Of a stretch of 64,000 nucleotides of DNA, positions 25,901-37,395 are shown piece after piece. Source of the stretch: Lanius collurio (Eukaryota; Chordata; Aves; Passeriformes; Laniidae); the NCBI GenBank assembly GCA_020086605.1, contig JACBWW010000003.1, positions 53,305,302 through 53,369,301 on the forward strand, read 5' to 3'. Position numbers and translations under genes: made by a program. How positions within the stretch are numbered: the first letter of the stretch is position 1; each line of letters begins with the position of its first letter. The notes below the pieces were generated by a model. That model did no database searches. It was not told where the DNA came from and worked only from the letters and a program-made list of their open reading frames with translations.

Positions 25901-28080
25901 TAAGGCTTCTGTTATTTACCCCTGCTCTCAAGCTGCTGCTCTGCATCCTTGGCAATCACATACTCCACACAATTTCCAGGAAATGAGTGAACTCACACAC
26001 TCACTGTGTCACTCTGAACATGGTGCAGGCAGCATGGTCAAAGTTGTGGCCCACTCACCATTTTACAAACTCCACCACCATCACTGCCTTGTAACAAGTC
26101 TGCAACACATGGAGATTTGGGAATTCATGCTACTTCCAAGTGCTGCACCCCACACCTGACAGGACTGCTTCTCACAGCTCAGGGAGTCAAACTGTATCCA
26201 GCTGTGTAAGATGACTACAGATGACTGGAAAGAGGAAGATTCCAGGTGTTTATTAAAGAGGTTGAGTTAATGAAGTAACACTGAACACTGATTGTGCTGA
26301 GCTTTGCCCTCCCTCCACTAGCTGAGCCAGGCTGACAAAGGAGGTCTAGAGGGATGTTAAACTTCCTACCTACTTAATATCAACTAACTTGAAAAATTAA
26401 TCAAGGAAATTCACATTAATACAACTGACAGGCAAATGTAATTACACTGTGCATAACATTTAATTCAATATGGTTACTGAGCCTAAAAAGCACATTACTT
26501 TCTTTATGAGATTGCTTTGCTATTTATTAGGGAAAAGGTCTTTGTAAAATGACTCTTTATTCAGCTGCTCAGAAGAAAGAGAGATCTGGGAGCTACTCCC
26601 ATGGCATGGAAATTGCTTTATTCCCTTCAGCTAGATTTGCTGTTTAAAAATGAGATGTAAATCAAGGCTGAAATTGCACTACTGGTCTTCCACTTCTTTA
26701 GAGTAAATTTAGGGTGACCACTGCAGAAATCCAGCTTGAGCTGCTGCCTTCCTATTCCTCCAACTCTTCACAGAGCTCTCACATACGTTCCAAATTGCTA
26801 TTTATCTTGTTGTTTTAACAAGATTTTTTTTTCCTTGCTCAATAAATGTCCTGTTTAACTCCAGGTTTCAAAACTGCATCAGATGGCAGAGTTTAGTTTT
26901 CTTGTTTCTTGGGAAAGGAATGAGCAGCAGTGGTGACAGAAGAGTCACCTACTTGTAGACCTCAGCAGAACTCACTAATGCGTTTTATATTAATTTGAAA
27001 GGCTGTCTTGGCACAGAAAGGTCAGACCTTCCTCTTTTAATTAAAACTTAAAACAAAAAAAAAGCAGGGTGAATTTATACCTTAATCTCCTTCTCTGGTC
27101 AAACCATGTAGCTTTACTCAGAGCTAGCAAGTGGACTTTTTTTAAAGCCCTGCCCTTCACTCATAAACAAAACCAGCCAGAGCTCTGTCTCATTATAGCC
27201 TGCACAGACACATGGTCCTGCTGTGAGGGCAGCCCCATGCAGAGATCTGCACAACAGCAGAAGGAGCAGTTGTCTGCTAGTTTCTTATTATAACAGAGAC
27301 CCCGTTCATACAGTGCTGGAGCTGCTTAGAAATTCCAGTTTTAAGCCCTGTTCCAATGGTTTGTAAATCTGGATGGGAAAATTTGTTACGGATTGAATCA
27401 CCACACAGCCAAGCCCTGCTCGTGCAGCAGTACGTGGTCTCCTGCCAATGGATGCCTACAGATCCAGAGCACTGGCTCCCAAGTCCCATCCCCTCCCACT
27501 TGACACCTCTGCTCTCATGCAAACTGACTTTGGTTGCCAGTTGCAAAAGCAAACCACAGTGTTCTTATCTCTATGCTACAAGAAACATGGCATGAGAAAA
27601 CACTGGAAGTGCAGATATTCTTATTTAGTCTTTGGTTCCGGATTTGGATGAAACAGGGCAAATTTAGCAAGTACTGTGAACAGAAACAGATACAGTGGTT
27701 AATAAATTCCCTTCCTTCCGCTAGCCCAAGCCGTACGAGCCTTAGCTACACTTTCTTAGTGAAGCTGTCTCGATACAATCCATAAAAAGAAACAATTTCG
27801 AACCTTGAAGTAACAGTTATAAAATTAATCAAGACCGGACAGATATGCCAAAACATGCACCAGGACAAGCACCCTTTCTTGATCCGCAGATCAAATGCTA
27901 CAGCAGGCCTGTCAGTCAGCTGCTGATGAGTGTGACAGCCCTGAACTTCGTGTGGAAGTGAAAACAGATAATAATTGGAATAAAAGTGTGGATTGCCCAT
28001 AGCTAAGACAAGGGAGGTGCTCAGCACGGCTGCTGATTTGGCTGGTGGCCCCTGCACTCCAGTGGCTGGGATGCAAGCAG
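22919..28080. other. Non-coding stretch
   Basis: No recognised gene or repeat. It contains a perfect inverted repeat at 24264-24291 and a 110-codon minus-strand open frame at 24677-25006 with two strongly hydrophobic stretches, treated as a weak candidate under findings. Confidence 0.55.
24264..24291. repeat. Perfect 11-bp inverted repeat with 6-nt loop
   Basis: TTCTACAGAAG at 24264-24274 is followed by AAATTA and then by its exact reverse complement at 24281-24291. It could fold as a short hairpin. No T-run or transcript context suggests a function, and the position overlaps sequence faintly reminiscent of a decayed SINE. Confidence 0.5.
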
Positions 28081-28910
28081 GGAGCTGGCAAGAACATGGG
28101 CAGGTTATCGCTGCGAGTGCTGCCAGCCTCTCAAACGGCAGCGCTCGGCGCAGGCAGCCATCTGCCCTGAAGCTGCTCTGCACAGGAGCTGGTGACCACC
28201 TTAAAAGCAATCCTCCAGATTGTCAAACCTTACCTGCTGACTGCTCTTCCCATCTGATGGCTGGGAGAGAAACATGGGCTTCCCTTCTCTCCCTTTCATG
28301 AGAGAAGACACTCTGACCGCCATGCCCGCTCCTCCCCCGGCTCGGGCGGGGGGGGTCCGCAGGCTGTGGGACACCAGCCAGCTGCTCACCCTGACGCGCC
28401 CGGGATCCCCACCCGGGGAACGGCGGACTCCAGTGACCGATTTGTGTGATCAATTACCAAGAAGCTGTAAAAAACCAAGAGCCAGGCAAAGGACATCCTT
28501 AATTAACGATTGACTCTTTGGGTTCAGGCTCCCCAGCCCCCGGGGCTGGGCTCAGTGCCCAGCCGAGGGGTGCCGGGGCATCGCCCGAGCACAGCGAGGA
28601 GCCGCCTGGCCTGCCCTCGCTTCCCCACGCCTGCGGGCCCGGCCCTGCATTCACGTCAGGCGCTCCATTGTAGCACCAGCCTTCTCTTCAAATGGCCTTT
28701 GAGAGTCCGAGCAGCCCAGGGAACAACCAGAGAAGGAGGCAGCGGCCGGCCCCAAGCTGCAGAAGCTGCTCCTGCGTGCTTTGGGGCTCCGCGAGGGAAG
28801 GGCACCGTCCTGCAATGCCCGCCCTGCTGCCTGGGAACTTCCCAAACGTGAAAAGGAGCCCGAGGCTGCAGTGTTGGCAGGCGCTGCACAGCAGCATACA
28901 CACACGCTGG
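28081..28910. promoter_or_regulatory. CpG island, probable promoter
   Basis: By hand count about 45 CpG dinucleotides lie in these 830 bases, densest at 28310-28440 and 28530-28660. The surrounding DNA is CpG-poor over tens of kilobases. It includes GC-box-like GGGCGG and a CRE-like CACGTCA at 28652-28658. No TATA box is evident, as is usual for island promoters. Two good splice donors exist on the minus strand (GTAAGG at 28233-28228 and GTGAGC at 28389-28384) and none as good on the plus strand, which points to transcription toward lower coordinates. A downstream plus-strand acceptor at 29202 leaves room for bidirectional use. Confidence 0.75.
28234..28323 (-). CDS. Candidate first coding exon (30 codons) of an unrecognised minus-strand gene
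   Basis: Inside the CpG island the minus strand carries an ATG in a reasonable initiation context (G after the ATG, GC-rich leader) at 28323-28321. It opens 30 codons beginning MAVRVSSLMK and ending DGKSSQQ. The last codon abuts a near-consensus donor, CAG|GTAAGG, so the exon would end in phase 0. An upstream in-frame ATG at 28389 would add 22 residues but lies across the alternative donor at 28390. I do not recognise the peptide; it is basic and serine-rich with no signal peptide. No following exon could be tied to it with confidence. The 90 nt could equally be untranslated leader. The island and donor are seen directly; coding status is inference. Confidence 0.3.
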
Positions 28911-29437
28911 TATTGGGGAGCCTGCAAGTATAACCAGGAGGGCTTGCGTTTGGAAAGTATGAAGTGACCCAACTTGAAAAAAGAAATTTAAAATCCCTAA
29001 AAATCTTCTTCGAGTAGAAGCCTTTCTGTTCCACACTCAGGGCCATTTTTCAGCTAGCTGTCACTTTTCACTTCAAAGGTTATTCCTTAAAGCTAAATAA
29101 AATATTTATGTTATTCAGTACAAGGCATGAAAAATTTCTGGTTTGCTCATTTCTGCACATGGATTTGAAACCCGTCTGTAATTTCCCTTCTGTTGTTTGC
29201 AGGCTTAGCTGAGAATATTAAGTGTTCATTATTACTAAAACTGAAAAACCAACAACCAATCCCAAGGTCAAACCCGGATATTAAGTGCTGGGTCATTTCC
29301 TGCCTTGGTGACAGATCTTCCCTAAAAGTGGATTTTTTTTTCTTTCTGTATCAGAGGTTATCAAGAGCTTATTCATGGGTTATCATGAGGTGGATTCCTA
29401 AACCCTGCAGAGGTTGCGAACTGCCAGACCCCTCTTT

Positions 29438-29460
29438 ACACACACACACACACACACACA
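29438..29460 (+). repeat. (AC)n microsatellite
   Basis: Uninterrupted alternating AC over 23 bases, a typical vertebrate dinucleotide repeat that is likely to be length-polymorphic. Confidence 0.95.
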
Positions 29461-31404
29461 GAGTGAATGCAAATACCAGTGCTCAACTTATGAAACAGAT
29501 TCTGTTTTATTTACTTATATCAATATATCAAACATATCCAATTTTATTTTCTTCAACCAACTCAATTAACAGCTCACTGCATATACTGGGTAAATAAATC
29601 TCATAACACTGCCATTCCACTTTTGTTTGTTTAAACCCCTAGCTTTAGAGCTGGCAGCTCACAAATCAGAAATGAAAAGGCAGGTTTACTCATCCCTGAG
29701 CAAATTTAACTGCTGCTAAATTCAGTGTTATTTTCCTTCTAATTTTATTTAGGCTAAGTGAAAGTCTAAGGCTTTCTTATTCCCAAGTTAAATACTAAAT
29801 CTATAGTTTTCACCAAACTGAAAGGTAAAAGTTCCATAAAAACACTACCATTATGCATCTGCTCCCCGTGCATTTGCTAACAAAAACTAACCTTTGTAAA
29901 GGCAAACTTTTCCTTTTTAGTTTTGCATGGGTAAATTTACTGCTGTTCTACTGACCTTACTCCTATTTCTCTATTTTAACTTGGCTTAGGTAGGTTTGAG
30001 TCACGTGGATGAGAACATGGTATCTTGAGAGACACAGCATTTAGTTTTTGCAGATATTGGCTTAATCAGAGTAGGTGCTGGTATCCAGAACATAAGAGGT
30101 GTCATTGAAACATTATAAATATAAAAAAATAAAGATTACTAAAGCATTTTATTACCTTCAGTATAAAGAGTCATAACACACCTTCAACCTGTATCAGATG
30201 AGCGGGAAATCCCTCCCTGTACATGTGAACTATCATCCCTGCCAAAGCAAGCATGGAACTAAGAGATACTTAATGAACCAAAAAAACCAATCTAAGCTAC
30301 AAAGGGAAATGAAACCTTCATTTTGAGGGAGTGTCACCAAACATATTTCAAATGCAACATACTACATTAGCAGGCCAGCTTCAAGGACAAAGGCTGCATT
30401 CACACATGAGCTATGGCAGCAAGGTTCCCACGTGTTCTCAGACCCTGAAGACACAAAGACCCATCCAAACACATCTGGAGACATCATCCAGCATGTCAGA
30501 ATACACACCACCATTTTAAAAATAACCTGTGTGGTGTGATGATACATGTGTGGGGCCATCACTGCTTAACACCCAACAGGCGGAAGAACAGCCCCACCTA
30601 AAATCTTTGAAGGAAGGCCTGATATAAAGTTGTCCTCATCTTGAGAGCATAAGAAACACAAATTAATCTTAAACCAGTAAGTAAACTGTTATCACTTGGG
30701 GAATGCATGTATTAAAAAGAAGCTACTTAAAGCCAATGGGGAGATCAAATATTAAATAATTATGTATTAGAACTAATAAATTAAAAATGAAACGTGCTTT
30801 ACAATCCGATTCAGAACTACCACTGGCTTTAATCTGAAAAAATGCAACCTAGCTAGAACAACTGAGGCAGCATCAATCTCTGAATTCAGTGATGTGACAG
30901 GGAAAAATAAAATGGAAGGACTTTAATCTCACATGAAGTTTTATCTTGCACTGTTTTGATCTGGCAAACCTACTTTGAAGTTGGCTTGTTTTCATGGCAT
31001 TTATTAGAGAATCATGACAAAGGCCAAGGTCCTCTGTTCAGCCAAAGCTTCCCAGTATCCACCAGTCCCTGCTGTCCTTGCTCTGCTGATGATGCAACAC
31101 TCAGTGTTCAAACTCTGCTGGCTGCATCTCCATATTAGAAGATAAGCATGCCTGCAATCTGTTCCACTTCATGCTAATTATAGAGAAATCCTATTTAGTC
31201 TACCCATGAAAGTAAATTTATTTGCATGGGATTACTTACAGGGGTAAACGGGATCTAGACTGGCCCTAAGGATTTGGGGCTTTTGGGTGAGATATCGATG
31301 AATTCTCCAGCTGGATAAATTTCTATGTGTCTTTCCCCCTGCATTAATACACGTCACCAAATGTGATAGAGAGATATCCTCCCTCCACCAGCTCTCCAAA
31401 ATAC

Positions 31405-31420
31405 TTTTTTTTTTTTTTTT
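31405..31420 (+). repeat. Poly(T) run of 16
   Basis: Homopolymer of 16 T followed by AG. It could be the tail of an old minus-strand retrocopy, but no retrocopy body is recognisable to its right. Alternatively it is a chance pyrimidine tract. Confidence 0.85.
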
Positions 31421-33110
31421 AGGAGAATAGCAGGGTTAGTTTACTAATGTAAATCGTGAGCTTTGCTTTCAATAGCCAAGGGATCTGGTAAGAGTAGATA
31501 ACTGTAAATTTATTTATTTATAGGTATTCCCAAAGGAACTACCTTCTTTAGACCTGTTTTAATTTTTGAAGGAGACAGATAAAGCAATACGACAACTTGG
31601 CCCAAACCTTTCCTTGCCCCATTTACTACACTCCTTGGGGACCCATACATCTGTTTTAAACGAGGCATAGCTTATACACCTCATACATTATTAGCACAGC
31701 ATTTTTCCCCAGGCTTTCCAAGCTTTCAGCTCCCTGCAGAGTTGCTGTTGACAACTCACATGCACCTATTTTGTAGACCCTTTGTCTTAGACAAGATAAT
31801 AGGTGAAAGGGAGGTTACTTCATCCCACATAGTGGCTAGGGTGGCTCCAGCACCAGGTAGTCTTCCTTCAATGGCAACCAGAGCAGAGATGACAGGTGGA
31901 GAGACAGTCGTAGACCTCCCATTTTGAATTTCAGCTTATAGAAATCTTACCATTACATGACAGTGCTGGTGCTGGCAGAGAGGGGCCATCTCTCCTGTCA
32001 TACTGTGAAGCTCAGAAGTCTCACAGGTCCGGCACAGCTCCATGGCTCTCCCATCTCAAAACAGGCACCATGGATTAAACTGTTCCCTCAAAGACCACAG
32101 TGTTTCTACATTGAGTGTACTAAATTCATGGCTATTAACACAGATGTTTTTCTCTTGAATATCTAAATTCAGGTGAGACTAGCCCAGATTTGCTGTGACC
32201 CCTTCTGTCACTCAGGCCAGGCCAGGAGTTCAGCACTTTCTGGCTTTATTCACTCTCAGACACCTCAGGTCAACTTCGTACTTCCAATGGAACAGGTGGG
32301 ATTTTTTCAAACCATTTCTAGGCTGACAATATTTTTAAGTATTGTAAATGTTGCACCAGCTCAAAAAAAAATTTCCCTTGCTCCAGCTCTTATAGATGGG
32401 TGGCTCTCTGAGTAGTTTTGGGGTTTTTTTCAGAGGCTGATAACCTTCCTCTTTAAAGCTCAGCAAATGTCAGGTATTCACAGTGACATTGCTCTTCTCT
32501 GGTTTCTACGGTCTCTCTGATACAGATACTCGACCATAACCAGGGCTCTTACACAAACAGGTTGTTTTTTTTTTTTCCAGTTTGCCTGCCCCAACAGCAC
32601 TTAAAAGCTTTTCAAGCAGTAAATTCCAAGTCAGCTAGAGGACAAGAGACAGAATTGCCTTAACCCAGCTCTTCTGCTCTCCCTGTGATCCTTGCTTACG
32701 CTATCCATCAGCGACCTCATGTTAACATGGCAATTTTCCTCGTTTACTTCTTGTATCCACCACAACCACTCATCTGCTGCTTAGGACAGGCAGCATCTCT
32801 TCAGTAAGCAATTGCAGGGACACAGAAAGGCAAACCCCAACTCCCTGTGAGACTCCAAGTCTGCTAATGCACAACAGCAGCAGCTGCAGGACAACACTCT
32901 ACAGTCCAGATACGTGCACAGTTCCCACTCCTGGGAATAAATGAGCACTATGAAGAATTATAGATGACTCTAAAATACAATCCAATAAGCACTTCAGCCT
33001 CAAGCAGTTCAGGGGCAAGAGATAGTCATGGATCTCCTACCTGCCAGTACCTGTGGGCAGTGAATCTGCAAACTAGCAAGCCTTTGCATGATGAGCTATC
33101 TGTTTGCCAA

Positions 33111-33246
33111 AATCACAGAATCACTGAATCATTGAATGGTCTGGGTTGGAAGGGACCTTAAAAATCATCTGGTTCCAACATCCCTGTCATGGGCAGGGAT
33201 ATCTTCCCCTAAACCAGGTTGCTCAGTGCCCTATCCAACTTGCCTT
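33111..33246 (-). mobile_element. CR1 LINE, truncated 3' end, minus strand
   Basis: Read on the plus strand it starts with the reversed CR1 tail, 'atcacagaatcactgaatca', that is, several copies of the terminal 8-bp unit. It continues 'ggtctgggttggaaggga', 'ccttaaaaatcatctgg' and 'ttccaacatccctgtcatgg', and ends near 'aggttgctcagtgccc' and 'tatccaacttgcc'. This is the standard avian CR1 3' region in reverse. The element is severely 5'-truncated with no coding part left. It is better preserved than the copy at 4990-5127, so it belongs to a different or younger CR1 subfamily. Confidence 0.93.
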
Positions 33247-36200
33247 AATGTGGTGAGCCATGCATTGTGTTCCTGATTCCACAGTGTTTCAGTCCGTAAC
33301 AGATCAGGATTTGGCCCGACAAACACATTCATTCAGTCATTTCATCAAAGATACCTCCCTTCCAGAGAAGCTTGTCTTCACTGGTTCAGTCTGGCTAAGA
33401 AATGCCACAAGGCATTTGGCTTTGCTTAATGGTGGGTGTATCTACAACTGGTATCACAGTCAGCAATGACAATAGAAGGCTGCAACCCCCAAACTTAACT
33501 AATTAGAAGAGTAAGATGAATTCAGCTAGATCAGGAGATCTCCTCTACTAACTCAGTTTATTGCCTGTATTGACCAGCACAATCTGGCCAAATCCCCAGT
33601 GCAAACAAGCAGCTTCTGCCAATATCGTCACAAAGCCAAAAAGTCTTAATTTGCTACAGGAAATGCTCATTTTACTGTATCTTGTACATCTGGCAACGGC
33701 TAAAATGCATCTAACTTAGTCAACAGTCAGATGTGATGAAACACAGCCAGCATTTTTCCACTGGCGTAACGCAGAGCTCAGCAGACAAGCTGAATCCAAA
33801 ATTTGAACACCACTGAACATCAGATGTTTCTACATTCATTTTCAATTAAATGTTTTTGTGCAGAGCCCAGAGAGAGAGAGAGGTTGTCTAGAATTATGCT
33901 ATGTGACAGAAGATACATAAAACAAAAAATAAATAGAAGCACCTACACTAAGTGCAAGCCTGTGCCAGTACCATGGCAAAGAAAATCTCTTCATCTTGCA
34001 AATCAAGTTTTCCTCCATCCATGGAAATACTGTGAAAGCTGAATTATTCTTTGAAAATTCACAAAGAGTTGGGGGTTGGGGTTTTTTGACAGTTGCCCAA
34101 TAGAAATAATTAAGTTCAACAATTTTCTCACCTAAAACATATTTAAGCATTCAAATATGCTTATATTGTATCAAATTATATCAAATCCACAATACTTTTT
34201 TCGGATTTGTGTGGCACTTTGTAAACATGCTATTTCCTTCTAGCTCTTTTGTCAGAAGGAAGCATCATCTTCCTGTGTGCCAGTGCTGCCTACAAAATAA
34301 TGGAGCAGGCAGTTCTCTCATCCACCTTCCCCCACTTCTCCCTCTATACACACTCTCCACTCTGATTTCAAGTTTTCCAGGATGGAAAACTGTCCCCACA
34401 GTTGCATACTGTCATGGGGAGCAGACTGGTAAAATTTTCCTCTTCTGCTGGAAAACATGACTAACCAGCATCAGAGACAGGTCCAAAACTGACTTGTTCT
34501 CCCAGCAGAACAAAGGCATTGGTTGCTAATGTGGAAAGCCCAAACTCCCAGCAATCACACTTAATTTCTGACTTGTTCATGTTGGCATCATCCATTTATC
34601 ACTCTCTCCTTTGATCGGATCCTTCCTTGACCTCCAAATACAAAACCTGAAATAGTAAGGTAGTAGCAATTGCATTATATTTTATATGTACTTTGAGAAA
34701 TTGTTTCAATTTTCCTTACTGATCAAATGGAAAGAGGAGGTGATGCTCTCCAGAGCAGGGACAAGAAACTGGGTCTGCAGTGAAAGCTGGTATCTACTGC
34801 CCTCCAAAAGCTAAGCTTCATATGTAAGTCGAGGGTTTTCTTGATCCCTCCCTTTTTCATACTATCACTTGCTTTGGGAGTCTTTATTTTGGTCTGACAC
34901 TTTTCACAGGGTTGGGATCAGCTCTGAGATTCGCTGGTTTTCTTGTGGGAGGGATTTGTTAGGTTTAAGAGAAAGTGGGGGAGGAAGTGTTTCATTCTGC
35001 AAACACAACCTGCACACAAAGATATTCTTATTCCCTTGCTTTCCTATCAAAAAGTCTAGACATAAAAGCACGGAGCAAAAGTCTGATTTAAAATATCAAA
35101 ATTAAAATGAAGGATGGAGATGGGAGGACTTTCAGTTTTCAGTAGGGTTTATTCCTACCACTACCTGCTGCTTTATTATCAGCTGGGGGATGCAAAAGAC
35201 ACTCTGGCCACAGCATTTTTTCTCCTGCTACACTGCAGCTGGCACCCTAGGAGCCTTGTCTGCTTCTTCCAGTCATTTCTACCTGGTGTCAGGCAGCAGC
35301 TGGAGGCAGAGGCAGGCAATGGGTGTGAAGATGCCAGGGCATCCCACCATAAGGCTGCCAGAGGGGCCACAGGAAATCCCCATGGCCCATCCACTTGTGC
35401 CTCCAGGGGCCAGGTAGCCCAACAGGGATCGCCACCAGCTGGGACTGAGAGAGGACTAAGAGAGGCTTGGCCCCAATTTTTGTCCTGCATTTGCCCAGCA
35501 GCACACAGAGCACCAAATAATCTTTCCAAATCATGTTTTTTCATGCCAAAATGAATAGCCTGTCTAATGATGAAAGCATCTTGACCTCCTCTTCCACCTC
35601 TCTTGGGGGAGAGAGCTATAAGGCTCTTCCACTTGGTGGTTTGAACAGCATAACCCTCTCCAAAAACCTCTGGGGAAAGACAAAGTAGGCAAACTGGTGC
35701 TCTGCTTTATTCCAGGGCTTAACAACACGAGGTGTCCTGTCAGCCTGCTCTAATGAGATGCAACACATGGGCATTTCCCATCAAATCACAGAGAGTCTTC
35801 ACTAAGTGTTTCCCACATTCCCCATCCAGGAGGATTCCCTGGTCCTTTAAAGCCCCACTCCTGCCACAGACTCCCTGGATGGACTCTGGTGCTGCTCACA
35901 CAGCAGGAGCACCCCCCAAAGCAGCTGCTCAGAGGAGCTTCATCTGCCCAAGCTCTCCCAAACACAGGGCCACCTTCCTTTGGCTTCCATGTGTGCCTTG
36001 CAGGAGAACAGGGAAATTTGCTAAAATTATACAAACGAGCCAAAAAGCTCTAAAGCCAGTGCTAAAGGACAAAGGAGATTAACTGCCAAACCTAAACAGC
36101 ACTGGTGTGCTACTGGAGTCAGCAGCAGCAGCATCTGAAAGTATTCAGCACACTTGAAGAATCCATCTACAACCTGATGGATTCTTTTTTTTCTGTGTGG

Positions 36201-37381
36201 AAATGTTACTTTAATGTAATTTCCCTGGTGCATTTAAAATGACGGGATGTATACCTTTCTTCTTATCCAAAGTAAAAATGCGGGGTTTTTACATCTCAAA
36301 GCCAGCTACAAATACCTATAACCTATGAATGCAAACCCCCCCTTAGGAAACGTAAGTAAAATCTATCTATATACTCTTTTATGTAACAGATCAGGAATGA
36401 CAGAGGGCTCTGGAGATGGAACAGGTTTTTGACTCTAGTAAAAACGGTGAGAATTCTTCAGCAAATATAGAAGAATCCAAAAATTCAACCTTTTATTTCC
36501 CTCTGCTTCTAGTGATCTATGCATGATGCTCTTTCACAGTACAATAAAATTTTGAGTCATTTAAGTAATTTCCCATCACAGGAAGAAAAAAAACCAAAGG
36601 AGTGGGGGGTGAGACAGACTCACACTCACATCTGGAGAAAAGAAAGTCAAACCAACACCAATCTTAATTTATTTCCAATCAAATATTCCCTTTGTGAAAG
36701 GGCCACATGCTACAAGAAAGCAGCAAGATAAACTTCATTTCCAGAGAAAATAAATACCTGGTCAGAAATAGTTCGAATGAATGAACCTAGTGTAGACCAC
36801 ATGAATGTAATCCTCAAAGCTATTCCCAACTAGACAACAATAATGAGAAAAACTCTTCAATGAAAGAAATGCATTACTTTCAAGCTGCATTCCTTTCCTC
36901 TGTATTTACTCCCTTCTCCTCTTCCCAAATGCAGTAAACTCATGGAGCAAAACTGTAGAAGCTGGGGAGTTTTGTTTCATTTTGTGTTTGGTCTTTGTTT
37001 TGGAGCAACCATTTCATAACCATAACGACTCACAAATATTGTTTGCTTTTCAAACAGATGTTGCACTGTAATTGTGTCCAAATGAGCTGATTTGGGGTTT
37101 TCTGTTTGATTAGAGAACAAAGCAGATAAGAGCAAAACCACTGGGGCTACATGAAATTTGTAGGAGTTTCAATGAAATAACTTGTGAGATCACCTGAAAG
37201 CAACAAGACCCACTACTCGCACTCTCAAGATAAATTCATCAACAGAAGCTTTCTACTTCCCTCCCTAGTGAGTGTCTCAAAAGTAGCCTCAGGCAGACCT
37301 CTCTTAATCCATCAGAGGGTTGAGGTCTAACAAGCTCCTGAGGATGGAGGTGAGAAAAGAGGAGCAGGACACTAGGGACTG

Positions 37382-37395
37382 CACACACACACACA
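37382..37395 (+). repeat. (CA)7 microsatellite
   Basis: Seven CA units in a row. Short simple repeat. Confidence 0.85.

Larger units (their letters stand above)
28911..33110. other. Non-coding stretch downstream of the CpG island
   Basis: Holds a strong plus-strand acceptor-like site (long pyrimidine tract then TTTGCAG, ending 29202) followed by an open frame to 29597, without a convincing donor. Simple repeats are listed separately. No gene or transposon recognised. Confidence 0.55.

Noticed and set aside
32545..32620. Long T-run with CCAG acceptor at about 32579
   Set aside because: No donor or convincing reading frame follows; the T-run alone creates the motif.
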